Of a stretch of DNA of 39,173 bases, positions 9,178-17,016 are shown in pieces. The notes beneath the pieces were generated by a model. That model was given only the letters and a program-made list of their open reading frames with translations. It was not told the origin of the DNA and searched no databases. The DNA is taken from positions 1 through 39,173 of the forward strand of contig JACQZS010000168.1 in assembly GCA_016213725.1 (NCBI GenBank), given 5' to 3'. This DNA comes from Acidobacteriota bacterium (GTDB lineage Bacteria > Acidobacteriota > Terriglobia > Bryobacterales > Bryobacteraceae). The translations under genes were made by a program, and so were the position numbers. Position 1 is the stretch's first letter; each line of letters starts with the position of its first letter.

Positions 9178-9930
9178 CGTCGGCTTCGGCGCCGCCTTGC
9201 TCCCGATCTTCCGCAATGCGCGCACCTCTTCGTGCGTCATCAATCGCCAGTGGCCGATCTGCAGCCGCTCGATGCGCACGGTTCCAATCGATACCCGCAC
9301 CAGCTTCAGCACCTGGCTGTCCAGCGCCTCCACCATGCGCCGCACCTGGCGGTTGCGCCCTTCGGTGATCGTGATCTCGAAGAAGGTCTTGCTCTCCGAA
9401 TCGCGGATCCGCTTCACCTTCGCCGGCCGCGTCAGGCCGTCTTTCAACTCCAGCCCGTCGCGCAGACTGCCCAGCTGCTCATCGCTCAGCAGCGTGGAAG
9501 CCTTCACCAGGTAGGTCTTCTGCACGTGGAACTCGGGGTTGGTGATGTGCTCGGCGAAGGCGGTGTCGTTGGTCAGAATCAGCAGCCCCGAAGTATCCTG
9601 ATCCAGGCGCCCTACCGGGAACACCCACTGGTCGAGCTTCTGCAGAAGATCGTAGACCGTCGGGCGCCCCTCGGGGTCTTTGTAGGTGGTGAGAAATCCC
9701 TTGGGCTTGTAAAGCAGGACGTAGATCTTCTTCTCGGCCTGCAGCGGCTTGCCGTCCAGCACTACCGCGTCGTGGTCGAGGTCCACCCAGTGCTCGGGAT
9801 CGCGGATGGTCTTGGCGTTCACCTTCACGCGGCCCCGCACAATCCACTCCCGGGCTTCCGTACGGGAACAGATGCCGGCCTTGGAAAGCACGCGGTCCAG
9901 CGTCTTCAGCACGCGCTGCGCCGGCGCCAT
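9121..9930 (-). CDS. RsuA/RluB/RluF-family 23S/16S rRNA pseudouridine synthase
   Basis: 269 aa. N-terminal S4 RNA-binding domain (about 12-60, RVLSKAGICSRTEAREWI), then the catalytic domain with YKPKGFLTT, the catalytic Asp110 in VGRLDQDTSGLLILTND, and the ITEGRNRQVRRM motif. The family isomerises uridine in rRNA; RluB-type (23S) is the commonest assignment for this architecture but the target base is not determined. Start at the ATG preceded by AAAGGGG nine bases upstream; a TAGAAT -10-like box (9985-9980) lies further up. The C-terminal tail is basic, Gly/Arg-rich and encoded within the 57-base overlap with the convergent membrane-protein gene. Confidence 0.9.
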   Translation of the reverse strand: MAPAQRVLKTLDRVLSKAGICSRTEAREWIVRGRVKVNAKTIRDPEHWVDLDHDAVVLDGKPLQAEKKIYVLLYKPKGFLTTYKDPEGRPTVYDLLQKLDQWVFPVGRLDQDTSGLLILTNDTAFAEHITNPEFHVQKTYLVKASTLLSDEQLGSLRDGLELKDGLTRPAKVKRIRDSESKTFFEITITEGRNRQVRRMVEALDSQVLKLVRVSIGTVRIERLQIGHWRLMTHEEVRALRKIGSKAAPKPTSGVQAGRAGRGHGREGHP

Positions 9931-9979
9931 TGTGGGCCGCCCCTTTCGTCGTCTGTCTTTCCGGTGTTCCAAGAGAGCG

Positions 9980-9985
9980 ATTCTA
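9980..9985 (-). promoter_or_regulatory. Putative -10 (TAGAAT) of pseudouridine synthase gene
   Basis: Minus-strand TAGAAT, 49 bases before the ATG at 9930, between this gene and the end of the SDR gene. It would give an mRNA leader of about 40 bases including AAAGGGG. -35 not recognisable. Confidence 0.35.
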
Positions 9986-10003
9986 CCGAATCCGTCACCT
10001 ATC

Positions 10004-10810
10004 CTACGCGCTGCCGAGCGAAGCGGGAATGCCCTGGCGGAAGGAGCGGTACCGCAATTCGACGCCGAGCAGGCGGAAAACGGCGCTGCCGTCCACCTGC
10101 CGGTCAGCGCGCCGCGTCTCGTGCAACTCCTCGTCCGCCGCGCTCTCCGGCATGGGGCAGCCGAGCAGGCCGCAAACGTAGGCGGCCACCTCGCGCGAAC
10201 GGGCCGGTTCCTGATCCGCCACCGGCCAGGCGCCGCCGGCATCGCTCAGCAGGGCCGCGGCGGCCAGCGCCGCCAGGTCGTCCACATGGATGCGGGAAAC
10301 GAAGTTCGAGCCGTCGCCGCGCAGCCGGAAACGGCCAGCCGGAATCGATACCTGCGCGCCGCGCCCCGGCCCGTAGATGGCCGCCGGACGTAGGACCATC
10401 CCCAGCCAAGGGCCATTCAGCACCAGCTGCTCGGCCTCCACCCGCAGCCGGTTCGAGGCGCTGCCGGGCGCCGGCGGGGTGCGTTCGTCCACCTGCCGGC
10501 AGCGGCCATAAACGCCGGTGGTGGAAAGATATACGACGCGCGCCGCGGCCCCTCGCAGAGACTCGCACAGAGCGGGCGTCGGGTCGTACAGATCCTCTGA
10601 AACCGGAATCGAGTGCAGCACCCTGCACCCCGGCGCGGCCGCTAGTTGCGCGGACCCTGGCAGGTTCAAAGCCCTGAGGCGCACCCCCGGCACCGGGCGG
10701 ACCCGCGCCGGGTCGCGCACCGTCGCCGTCACCGCGTGCCCTGCGGCGGCCAGCAGACGCGCCACTCTCCACCCCGTGTAGCCCGCGCCGAGGATGAGAA
10801 TCTCGCTCAA
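10004..10810 (-). CDS. Atypical SDR / NAD(P)-binding epimerase-like protein
   Basis: 268 aa Rossmann-fold protein beginning with the dinucleotide motif GAGYTG (8-13), then YLSTTGVYG, RPAAIYGPGRG and a VDDLAALAAAAL segment seen in extended/atypical short-chain dehydrogenases of the YeeZ/YfcH-like type. The usual catalytic YxxxK is degenerate here (SNRLR), as in atypical SDRs, so it may bind nucleotide without classical dehydrogenase chemistry. Start is a TTG whose last two bases form part of the TGA stop of the upstream histidine-phosphatase gene (TTGA overlap), with GAGGA about nine bases upstream; translational coupling is likely. Confidence 0.82.
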   Translation of the reverse strand: MSEILILGAGYTGWRVARLLAAAGHAVTATVRDPARVRPVPGVRLRALNLPGSAQLAAAPGCRVLHSIPVSEDLYDPTPALCESLRGAAARVVYLSTTGVYGRCRQVDERTPPAPGSASNRLRVEAEQLVLNGPWLGMVLRPAAIYGPGRGAQVSIPAGRFRLRGDGSNFVSRIHVDDLAALAAAALLSDAGGAWPVADQEPARSREVAAYVCGLLGCPMPESAADEELHETRRADRQVDGSAVFRLLGVELRYRSFRQGIPASLGSA

Positions 10811-11526
10811 CGAAACGTCCTCAGTGCCGGATCGCCGAGGTGCGCCACGGCGTTATAGCATCCGAGGTAGGTTTCGCTGCCGCGCCAGGCCAGGATGGAG
10901 ACGTTCGAATTGATGGACGCACCGGCCAGCCCCATGATATGAGCCGGGTTGCTGCTGCCGAAAATGGAGGCAATGACGATGGAGATGGGCGCCGCCGAAC
11001 TGAATACGGCGATTCGCCGCCCATTGCCGTTGCGCCGCAGCTCTTCCGCCGCGCTCAAGACGCGCCGGTTGAATCCCGCCCAGCTCTCGCCGTCGAAGGT
11101 GTAGCGGCCCTCGATCCAGGCATCCACCACGCGCGAATCGGTGGGCGTCCAGACGCGGTGGATGCGCCCGTCGCCCGCGCGGATCTGGCGCTCGATCTCC
11201 TCCATCGCCAGGCGAAATTCGTCGTCTTCGGCCGCGATCTGCGGCACTATGCCGGCGAATACGGCGTCGAGGTCGAACTCATTCCACTGCTCGTCCTGGC
11301 GGATTTCCGCCGGCGCCAGGCCCGCCGCGGCGAGCTTTTCCAAAACGATTTCAGCGGTTTCGCGCTGCCGGCGCAGCCCGCCGATCACGGCCAGATCGAA
11401 TCGGACGCCCTCGCGGCAGAGGTGCTCGCCGAGCAGCGCGGCCTGCAGCCGGCCGGTGTCGGAGAGGCGGTCGTAGTCGTCCCGCTGGCCGGCCTGGCCG
11501 TGGCGGATGAAGTGTACGGTGGTCAA
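10807..11526 (-). CDS. Histidine phosphatase superfamily (phosphoglycerate-mutase-like) protein
   Basis: 239 aa. Catalytic motif VHFIRHGQAG close to the N-terminus, GGLRRQRETAEIV with the second Arg, and an acidic segment; FSSAAPISIVIASIFG occupies the position of the usual SSH...I motif, so the second catalytic His appears replaced or shifted (Ser-Ala-Ala), which weakens a mutase assignment. Substrate unknown. Start chosen at TTG 11526 (protein MTTVHFIRHG), with AGGGA seven bases upstream; an in-frame TTG at 11553 lacks a ribosome site. First gene of a three-gene minus-strand run with the SDR and pseudouridine synthase genes; divergent from tatD. Confidence 0.8.
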   Translation of the reverse strand: MTTVHFIRHGQAGQRDDYDRLSDTGRLQAALLGEHLCREGVRFDLAVIGGLRRQRETAEIVLEKLAAAGLAPAEIRQDEQWNEFDLDAVFAGIVPQIAAEDDEFRLAMEEIERQIRAGDGRIHRVWTPTDSRVVDAWIEGRYTFDGESWAGFNRRVLSAAEELRRNGNGRRIAVFSSAAPISIVIASIFGSSNPAHIMGLAGASINSNVSILAWRGSETYLGCYNAVAHLGDPALRTFR

Positions 11527-11587
11527 GTTGATTCCCTGTTTCCATTTCAGCAAATGCGGCCCGGGGGGCGCTGCGGCGGCAACCCGC

Positions 11588-11593
11588 TAAACT
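11588..11593 (+). promoter_or_regulatory. Putative -10 (TAAACT) of tatD
   Basis: TAAACT 20 bases before the tatD ATG. The identical hexamer recurs before ispB-like (12403) and before the lipoprotein gene (31830). No clear -35. Confidence 0.4.
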
Positions 11594-11613
11594 GGTAAAG
11601 GCACAACCGTTCC

Positions 11614-12405
11614 ATGAGCCTGATCGACACACATTGCCACCTGGACTCGAAGCCCTTTTCGGCCGACCTCGATGCGACCATCCAGCGCGCCCGCGCGGCC
11701 GGCGTCGACCGCCTGGTGGCCATCGGCCCCGGCGATGGGCCGCCGGATCTTGAAGCAGGCATTCGACTTGCGGATTCCTACCCGTTCATCTACGCCACCG
11801 TGGGCGTCCACCCGCACGATGCCGCCAAGGCCGGCGCGGAGACCTGGCCCCAGTTGCTGTCGCTGACTGCGCACCCTAAGTGCCTGGCAGTAGGCGAGAT
11901 CGGGCTCGACTACCACTATGATTTCTCGCCGCGCGAGGTGCAGCGGGCGGCCTTCATCGAGCAACTCGGCATCGCCCGCGACGCCGGACTGCCGATTGTG
12001 ATCCACACCCGCGAGGCGTGGGACGACACCATCGCGATTTTGAAGCAACACTGGGACGGCCGGCTGGGAGGAATCTTCCATTGCTTCTCCGGAGGCCCAA
12101 AAGATGCCGAAAACGTGCTCGAAATGGGGTTTTTCGTGAGTTTTTCCGGCATTTTGACGTTCCCCAGGGCCACTGAGATCCACGCCGCGGCCAAAATCGT
12201 GCCGGACGACCGCCTTCTGGTGGAGACCGACGCCCCCTATCTGGCCCCCGTCCCCTACCGCGGCAAGCGCAACGAGCCGGCCTACGTGGTGCACACCGCG
12301 CAGCGTCTGGCTGAGCTGCGGGGCGTCCCGGCGGAGGAGATCGCCGCCAGGACGACCGCCAATTTCGAGCGGCTCTGTTTGCAGCGAGCGCCAGCCAATG
12401 GGTAA
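11614..12405 (+). CDS. tatD: TatD-family metal-dependent DNase
   Basis: 263 aa TIM-barrel metallohydrolase. Metal ligands are all in place: His7/His9 in DTHCHLD, Glu95 in GEIGLDYHYD, His131 in IVIHTREA, His156 in FHCFSGG and Asp206 in VETDAPYLAP. Full family length. TatD enzymes act as 3'-5' exonucleases/deoxyribonucleases in the cytoplasm; some members have other roles. AAAGG lies 12 bases before the ATG. Its 3' end overlaps or abuts the polyprenyl synthase gene, a gene order that suggests co-transcription even though that gene has its own -10-like box inside the end of tatD. Confidence 0.92.
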   Translation: MSLIDTHCHLDSKPFSADLDATIQRARAAGVDRLVAIGPGDGPPDLEAGIRLADSYPFIYATVGVHPHDAAKAGAETWPQLLSLTAHPKCLAVGEIGLDYHYDFSPREVQRAAFIEQLGIARDAGLPIVIHTREAWDDTIAILKQHWDGRLGGIFHCFSGGPKDAENVLEMGFFVSFSGILTFPRATEIHAAAKIVPDDRLLVETDAPYLAPVPYRGKRNEPAYVVHTAQRLAELRGVPAEEIAARTTANFERLCLQRAPANG

Positions 12406-12408
12406 ACT
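12403..12408 (+). promoter_or_regulatory. Putative -10 (TAAACT) of polyprenyl synthase gene
   Basis: TAAACT overlaps the tatD stop (TAA at 12403-12405) and is followed by ten bases and ATG at 12419. Supports the shorter start of the next gene. Confidence 0.35.
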
Positions 12409-12418
12409 GGGGCATCCG

Positions 12419-13420
12419 ATGGCTACCGGCAAGCTGGGCCTCGCCCTGAGCACACGCGAAATCAAGGGTCTGGTGGAAGACGACCTCGCGCGGGTCGAGG
12501 CCGAGTTCCGTCTGGAGGCGGTGGGGAGCATCGAAGCGGTCTCGCAGATCGCACAATACCTGCAGAGCAACGGGGGCAAGCGGCTGCGGCCCATCCTGCT
12601 GCTGGTCTCCTGCCGGCTGTTCGGCGAGCCCTCGCCGGAGGCCGTGCGCCTGGCGGCGATTGTCGAACTGATCCACACCGCGACGCTGGTGCACGACGAC
12701 GTGATCGACGAAGCGAAGACGCGCCGCGGCAAACCGTCGGCCAACGTCCGCTGGGGCAACCAGACGTCGGTGCTGGCCGGCGACTGGCTGTACATGCAGG
12801 CGTTCCAGATCGCGCTGCGGCTGCGCAGCTTCGAGATTCTGGACCTGCTCATCACGCTCACGCAGCAGATGGTGGACGGCGAACTGCTTCAACTGGAGCG
12901 GATCGGCAAGATCGGCATCACGGAAGCGGACGCGCTGGAACTGATCGACCACAAGACGGCCAGCCTGTTTGCGGCCTGCACGCGCCTGGGGGCGATTGCG
13001 GCCGGGTCGACGCAGGAGCAGCAGGCGGTGCTGGGCGAGTTCGGCTGGAATCTCGGCATGGCGTTCCAGATTGTGGACGATATCCTTGATTTCACCTCCA
13101 AGGAATCCGTGCTGGGCAAGCCGGTGGGCAACGACCTGCGGGAAGGCAAGGTCACGCTGCCGCTGACATACGCTCTGCAGCAGGCTGCGCCGGAAGAGCG
13201 CGCCGCGGTGGAGCGGGTGCTGACCGGCGGCGGTTACGCGGAGGTGAGCGTGGATGACATCCGCCGCATTCTGGACCGCCACGATGGCATTGCGAAAGCC
13301 CGGGCGCGGGCCCAGGAGTTTATTGCCAAGTCCCGCGCGCTGCTGGAGTCTTTCCCGGACGGTGCGGCGCGCTCGGCGCTGTTTGCCGCCACGTCGCTGA
13401 TTGCGGACCGCGACCGTTAA
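12419..13420 (+). CDS. Polyprenyl diphosphate synthase (IspB/octaprenyl type)
   Basis: 333 aa trans-prenyltransferase. GGKRLRP substrate motif (52-58), first Asp-rich motif DDVID (93-97), second DDILD (220-224) followed by GNDLREGKVTLPL. It elongates farnesyl or geranylgeranyl diphosphate with isopentenyl diphosphate; length and the small residue upstream of the first motif suggest a long-chain product for a quinone side chain, but chain length cannot be fixed by eye. Start at ATG 12419 is preferred because GGGG and TAAACT precede it; an alternative ATG at 12398 would add seven residues and overlap tatD by eight bases. Confidence 0.9.
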   Translation: MATGKLGLALSTREIKGLVEDDLARVEAEFRLEAVGSIEAVSQIAQYLQSNGGKRLRPILLLVSCRLFGEPSPEAVRLAAIVELIHTATLVHDDVIDEAKTRRGKPSANVRWGNQTSVLAGDWLYMQAFQIALRLRSFEILDLLITLTQQMVDGELLQLERIGKIGITEADALELIDHKTASLFAACTRLGAIAAGSTQEQQAVLGEFGWNLGMAFQIVDDILDFTSKESVLGKPVGNDLREGKVTLPLTYALQQAAPEERAAVERVLTGGGYAEVSVDDIRRILDRHDGIAKARARAQEFIAKSRALLESFPDGAARSALFAATSLIADRDR

Positions 13421-13445
13421 GCGCCGCCCATTTCCGCATCCGCGC

Positions 13446-13451
13446 TAGATT
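13446..13451 (+). promoter_or_regulatory. Putative -10 (TAGATT) of toroid-like exported protein gene
   Basis: TAGATT, nine bases before the ATG at 13461, with no Shine-Dalgarno between them (GGTAGCGTC). Fits the near-leaderless pattern seen elsewhere. Confidence 0.4.
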
Positions 13452-13460
13452 GGTAGCGTC

Positions 13461-15290
13461 ATGCAGCGCCGCCACTTCACGCTCACGCCTCTGGGTTTCG
13501 TTGCCGCCTGCGGCGCGCCAACAACGGCGGAGCAGGGCGGCTGGCCGAAAGCCTGGGATCGCCTCCTGATCGAGAAGGCCGTGCAGGCCGAGAGCCAGCG
13601 GTGGGATCCGGACAAGGGACTGCTGCAATCGATTCTCGGCCCCGAGTACCGCTACCACACGAAGATGCGGGAGTGCCGCGTGCATCCGACGCGGGACTCG
13701 CTGGAGTACGCGCTGAACCTGCTGGAGGAAGGCTCGCAGCCGCACGCGAAGAGGGCTTTTGCGATTCTCACGAAGATCCTCGCGCTGCAGGTGACCGACC
13801 CGGCGTCGAAGTGGTATGGCATCTGGGGCTGGTACATGGAAGAGCCGCCGGACAAGATGGCTCCGGCGGATTGGAACTGGGCGGATTTCAACGGATCCCT
13901 GCTCTTGTTGGTGGAGTTGAGGCACGGGCAGAAGCTGCCGGCGCAACTGCGCGGCGGGGTTCGGGAGGCGATCCGGCACGCGGCCGAGTCGATCAGGCGG
14001 CGCAACGTGTCGATGGCGTACACCAACATCGCGGTGAAGGGCACGTTTGTCACGCTGGCGGCGGCGGAACTGCTGGGCGACGCCGCGCTGGCGGAGTATG
14101 CGGCCGACCGCAGCGTGCGGCTGGGCCACCAGATCGACGAAACGGGCAGCTTCGCCGAGTACAATTCGCCCACCTACGCGCGAGTGACGCTGACCAACCT
14201 GACGCGGATCAGGATGTACGTGAAATCGGGCGACGCGCTGCGGCGCGCGGCGAAGATCGAACACCGCGCCTGGCTGCACCTGGCCACGCACTGGGATGCG
14301 GCGCGGGCCCAGTTTGCGGGGCCGATGAGCCGGTGTTACGGCAACGACGCGGGCTTTCCGATGTGGCTGGAGAAGGGGCTGGCGGGCCGGCTCAAACTGG
14401 CGAACATTGAGAACCGCACGGGCGGCGACGGGGAGACGGCGATCCACGACTACCGTTGCCCCGAAGAACTGGTGGAGCGGTTCCTGAAACCGGCGGGCGT
14501 GCGGCAGCACCGGGAGTGGTTCGTGGCCAAGCCGGAGACGGTGGGCACCACGTACTTCTCGAAGAGCTACTCGCTCGGCTCAGCGAACCGGTCGGACTTC
14601 TGGGTGCAAAGAAGGCCGCTGCTGGGCTACTTCGGCGATGTCGCCCGGCCGGCACGGACGGTGCAGCTGAGGGTGGTAAAAGACGGCTACGATTTCTCGT
14701 CCGCGCTGTGGTTCAGCGTGCAGCAGCAGGCGCGCGTGCTGGGGCTGATCAACTTCCGCAATCCCGGCGGGGACAAGCACATCTCGCTGGATATGATCCA
14801 GAACGGCCAGTTCGAGTGCGGAAGGCTGTTTGCGGAGCTGGACTTCGACGGCCTGCCGGAAGGCTTCGAGCACGAGCTGAAAGGCGGGGCAGTGACGTTG
14901 AAGTGCGGCGCGCTGCAGGCCCGCGTGCAACTGCTGGGCGCGCAGTTCGGCGCGCTCAAACCGCAACTGAAGGCCGTGGCGGACAGGAGCAGCCTCACGG
15001 TGACTTTGGACTTCAAGCCGCCGGAAGCTGCGCGGCTGGTGCGCTGGGCGGAGATCGTCGCGGCCTATGCGGGCTTCGCTTTGGAATTGGCCGAGCCGGG
15101 CGTGCCGCTGACACAGACGGCGGCGAGCCTGCGGATGGAAGGCGGCACGGCCAGGCTCCAATGGGGCGATTTGGAGATGGCGGCGTGCGCCAGAGTGGCG
15201 CCGGCGGCCGAGCATCAGGCGGCGTTTTCCGCCACGCTGGCCGGCAAGCCCGCTCCGGCGCCTAGATTGTCCGAGGAGAAACTGGCTTAG
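13461..15290 (+). CDS. Exported protein, heparinase/alginate-lyase-like toroid (tentative)
   Basis: 609 aa. The N-terminus has a twin-Arg-like RRHF and a lipobox VAAC (Cys17), so it is probably exported and possibly lipid-anchored. The first ~370 residues are helical with repeated amphipathic helices and the segment FAEYNSPTYARVTLTNL, which resembles the (alpha/alpha)n toroid of polysaccharide-lyase/heparinase-like proteins; the last ~240 residues look beta-rich, matching the C-terminal beta-sandwich of those enzymes. I do not recognise catalytic residues, so lyase activity is an inference from fold. It is followed ten bases later by an exported sugar isomerase-like gene, suggesting periplasmic carbohydrate handling. 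Confidence 0.6.
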   Translation: MQRRHFTLTPLGFVAACGAPTTAEQGGWPKAWDRLLIEKAVQAESQRWDPDKGLLQSILGPEYRYHTKMRECRVHPTRDSLEYALNLLEEGSQPHAKRAFAILTKILALQVTDPASKWYGIWGWYMEEPPDKMAPADWNWADFNGSLLLLVELRHGQKLPAQLRGGVREAIRHAAESIRRRNVSMAYTNIAVKGTFVTLAAAELLGDAALAEYAADRSVRLGHQIDETGSFAEYNSPTYARVTLTNLTRIRMYVKSGDALRRAAKIEHRAWLHLATHWDAARAQFAGPMSRCYGNDAGFPMWLEKGLAGRLKLANIENRTGGDGETAIHDYRCPEELVERFLKPAGVRQHREWFVAKPETVGTTYFSKSYSLGSANRSDFWVQRRPLLGYFGDVARPARTVQLRVVKDGYDFSSALWFSVQQQARVLGLINFRNPGGDKHISLDMIQNGQFECGRLFAELDFDGLPEGFEHELKGGAVTLKCGALQARVQLLGAQFGALKPQLKAVADRSSLTVTLDFKPPEAARLVRWAEIVAAYAGFALELAEPGVPLTQTAASLRMEGGTARLQWGDLEMAACARVAPAAEHQAAFSATLAGKPAPAPRLSEEKLA

Positions 15291-15293
15291 GAT
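15288..15293 (+). promoter_or_regulatory. Putative -10 (TAGGAT) six bases before isomerase start
   Basis: TAGGAT uses the TAG stop of the preceding gene (15288-15290) as its first half, followed by AGGGGA and ATG at 15300. TTGTCC at 15267-15272 could act as a weak -35 (15-base spacer). The AGGGGA could also serve as a ribosome site that is too close, so coupled translation is an alternative. Confidence 0.4.
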
Positions 15294-15299
15294 AGGGGA

Positions 15300-16127
15300 A
15301 TGCTTACCCGCAGAGAACTTCTCTCATCCGCTGTTCTGGCCGGCGCGGCGCCGTTGTTGGCCAAGAAGAGCAGCCTCAAGATTGGCGTCACGGACTGGAA
15401 CTTGCGCATGTCCGGAAAGGTGGAGGCCGTGGAGCTGGCCGCCCGCCTGGGGTTCGAGGGCGTGGAGGTGAGCCTCGGCCGGAAAGTGGAAGGCGACAAG
15501 CTGCCGCTGGATGACGCCGGGATCCAGCAGAGGTACCTGGCGGCGGTGAAGCAGCACAAGATCGCGGTGGCCGGCACCTGCCTGGACGTGCTGCACGTGA
15601 ATTACCTGAAGAGCGACAAGCTGGCACTGAAATGGATCGCCGCCGGAATTCCGATCACCAAGACGCTGAATGCCAAGGTGATGCTGCTGCCGTCGTTCGG
15701 GAAAGGCGCCTTGGAGGCGAAAGACCTGGACTACGTGGGCGACGCTCTGCGGGAGCTGGCGCCGGCCGCCGAGAAGGCGGGGGTCCTGCTGGCGCTTGAG
15801 AACACGCTGTCCGCCCAGGACAACGTGAAGATCATGGAGCGCTCGCGGTCGAAGGCGGTGAAGGTCTACTACGACGTGGGCAATTCCACCTATGCCGGGT
15901 TCAAGCCGGTGGACGAGATTCCCTGGCTGGGAGCGTCACGGATCGCCCAGATCCACTTGAAAGACAAGGGTTATCTGGGCGAGGGCCAGATCGATTTCCC
16001 GGCGGTGATGAAACGGATCATGGAGTTGGGCTTCCACGGCTTCGCCAATTTGGAGACCAGTTCGCCGAAATCAGTGGATGAAGACATGAAGCGCAATCTC
16101 AAGTTTGTGCGCGGACTCATGGCCTGA
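15300..16127 (+). CDS. Tat-exported sugar phosphate isomerase/epimerase-like TIM barrel
   Basis: 275 aa. N-terminal TRRELLSSAVLAGAAPLLA is a Tat-type signal with cleavage near LLA-KK. The mature protein is an AP_endonuc_2/xylose-isomerase-like TIM barrel: GFEGVEVSLG, LALENTLSA (metal Glu), VYYDVGNSTY (Asp/Asn), IAQIHLKDKG (His) and ANLETSSP (Glu) mark the usual metal-binding positions. Such Tat-exported isomerase-like proteins are common in Solibacter and Planctomycetes; substrates are mostly unknown. It follows the toroid-like protein by nine bases, and they may be one operon. Confidence 0.83.
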   Translation: MLTRRELLSSAVLAGAAPLLAKKSSLKIGVTDWNLRMSGKVEAVELAARLGFEGVEVSLGRKVEGDKLPLDDAGIQQRYLAAVKQHKIAVAGTCLDVLHVNYLKSDKLALKWIAAGIPITKTLNAKVMLLPSFGKGALEAKDLDYVGDALRELAPAAEKAGVLLALENTLSAQDNVKIMERSRSKAVKVYYDVGNSTYAGFKPVDEIPWLGASRIAQIHLKDKGYLGEGQIDFPAVMKRIMELGFHGFANLETSSPKSVDEDMKRNLKFVRGLMA

Positions 16128-16361
16128 TCCCGGCCGGCGGGGCCTGGAAGCGGAAGCAGCTGATCCCGGGGGAGAAGTGCGCGCGCACTGGGGGAAAGAG
16201 CCGTCCCCGACGGTGTAGAAACAACCACTTGCGGCCCGTGGTAAGAGGCGCCATAACAGATTCTTCAGTCTCGAATTGCGGCTCAGCGGGAGAGCGCGCC
16301 GCAGGCAAACATTAAGACAGCTAAATGCTTCAATTCGTTGATGTTGCGGCCATCGATGGGG
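16128..16361. other. Intergenic region without recognisable gene
   Basis: About 230 bases between the isomerase gene and the carD promoter. It holds no ORF with coding character on either strand and no tRNA-like structure. GATCCCGGCCGGCGGGGCC and GATCCCGGGGGAG near its left end could form weak stems, but there is no T-tract typical of an intrinsic terminator. Confidence 0.5.
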
Positions 16362-16391
16362 TTGACAAAGGGGGCTGAGTCAGTTTACAGT
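16362..16391 (+). promoter_or_regulatory. carD promoter: TTGACA-N18-TACAGT
   Basis: Perfect -35 TTGACA (16362-16367), 18-base spacer, -10 TACAGT (16386-16391, 4 of 6). It is the best sigma-70-type promoter seen in the window. Predicted start near 16398 gives a leader of about 54 bases that contains two operator-like sites. Confidence 0.6.
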
Positions 16392-16394
16392 TGG

Positions 16395-16435
16395 TTACTA
16401 CTCTAATGTAGTCCCGCTTACTACTCTGCTCTAGT
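16395..16435 (+). promoter_or_regulatory. Two tandem 18-bp operator-like sites upstream of carD
   Basis: Site 1 (16395-16412) and site 2 (16418-16435) both start TTACTACTCT and end TAGT, matching at 14 of 18 positions; each is an imperfect palindrome ACTA-N8-TAGT (site 1 extends to ACTAC-N6-GTAGT). Their starts are 23 bases apart, about two helical turns, and site 1 covers the predicted transcription start. The half-site TACTAC/GTAGT resembles BlaI/MecI-type repressor operators; no such regulator gene lies in the window, so the binder is an inference. Confidence 0.55.
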
Positions 16436-16451
16436 GACACGAGGTCCAGGA

Positions 16452-16961
16452 ATGACCTTTCAAGTCGGTGAGAAGGTTGTCTACCCGAACCATGGGGTGG
16501 GCACAATCGAGAACATCAGTTCTCGTTCCTTCGGCATTCAATCCGAAAAGTTCTACCTGCTGAAGCTCTCCTACAACAGCCTGACTGTGATGGTTCCGTT
16601 CTCGCACGTGGACCAGGTCGGCCTTCGCCGGGTAACCAAGAATGGCGAGATCACCAAGGTTCTCAATTTTCTAGCAACGGGCGACATCAAGTCGGCCCAC
16701 GATTGGAAAGACCGGTTCAAAGAAAATTCCGCTAAGATGCAGAGCGGCAGTCTATTGGAGATTGCCGAGGTGCTGAAGTGCCTGGTGCGTCTGCAGGCCC
16801 AGAAGCCGCTCTCCTTCCGAGAGAAGAAGATGCTGGACCGAGCCCGGATCATGCTTTTGACGGAGCTGGCGACGTCCCGCGCGATGCGCGAGACAGAGGC
16901 CTTGGACTTGTTGAACAAGTCCTTGGGCAAGAGCAACTTGCGCTTCCCAGAACCACTCTAG
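16452..16961 (+). CDS. carD: CarD/CdnL-family transcriptional regulator
   Basis: 169 aa, full length for CdnL-type proteins. N-terminal RNA-polymerase-interacting Tudor-like domain (about 1-65: FQVGEKVVYPNHGVGTIENI, then YLLKLSYNSLTVMVPF) followed by a helical DNA-binding domain (about 70-165). The family binds the beta subunit of RNA polymerase and stabilises open complexes at many promoters, including rRNA promoters. Start at ATG 16452 with GAGG seven bases upstream; an in-frame GTG at 16434 would overlap operator site 2. Its own promoter region, unusually for this window, has a consensus -35 and a real leader. Confidence 0.9.
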   Translation: MTFQVGEKVVYPNHGVGTIENISSRSFGIQSEKFYLLKLSYNSLTVMVPFSHVDQVGLRRVTKNGEITKVLNFLATGDIKSAHDWKDRFKENSAKMQSGSLLEIAEVLKCLVRLQAQKPLSFREKKMLDRARIMLLTELATSRAMRETEALDLLNKSLGKSNLRFPEPL

Positions 16962-17016
16962 CCGAGCTGCGGAAGATGGCCCGGCGTGGAGCGCAGCCCG
17001 CGAGGGCGAACCACTC

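Noticed and set aside
16128..16361. Possible small gene or tRNA in the gap before carD
   Set aside because: No cloverleaf, no ORF with coding character; short open frames lack ribosome sites.
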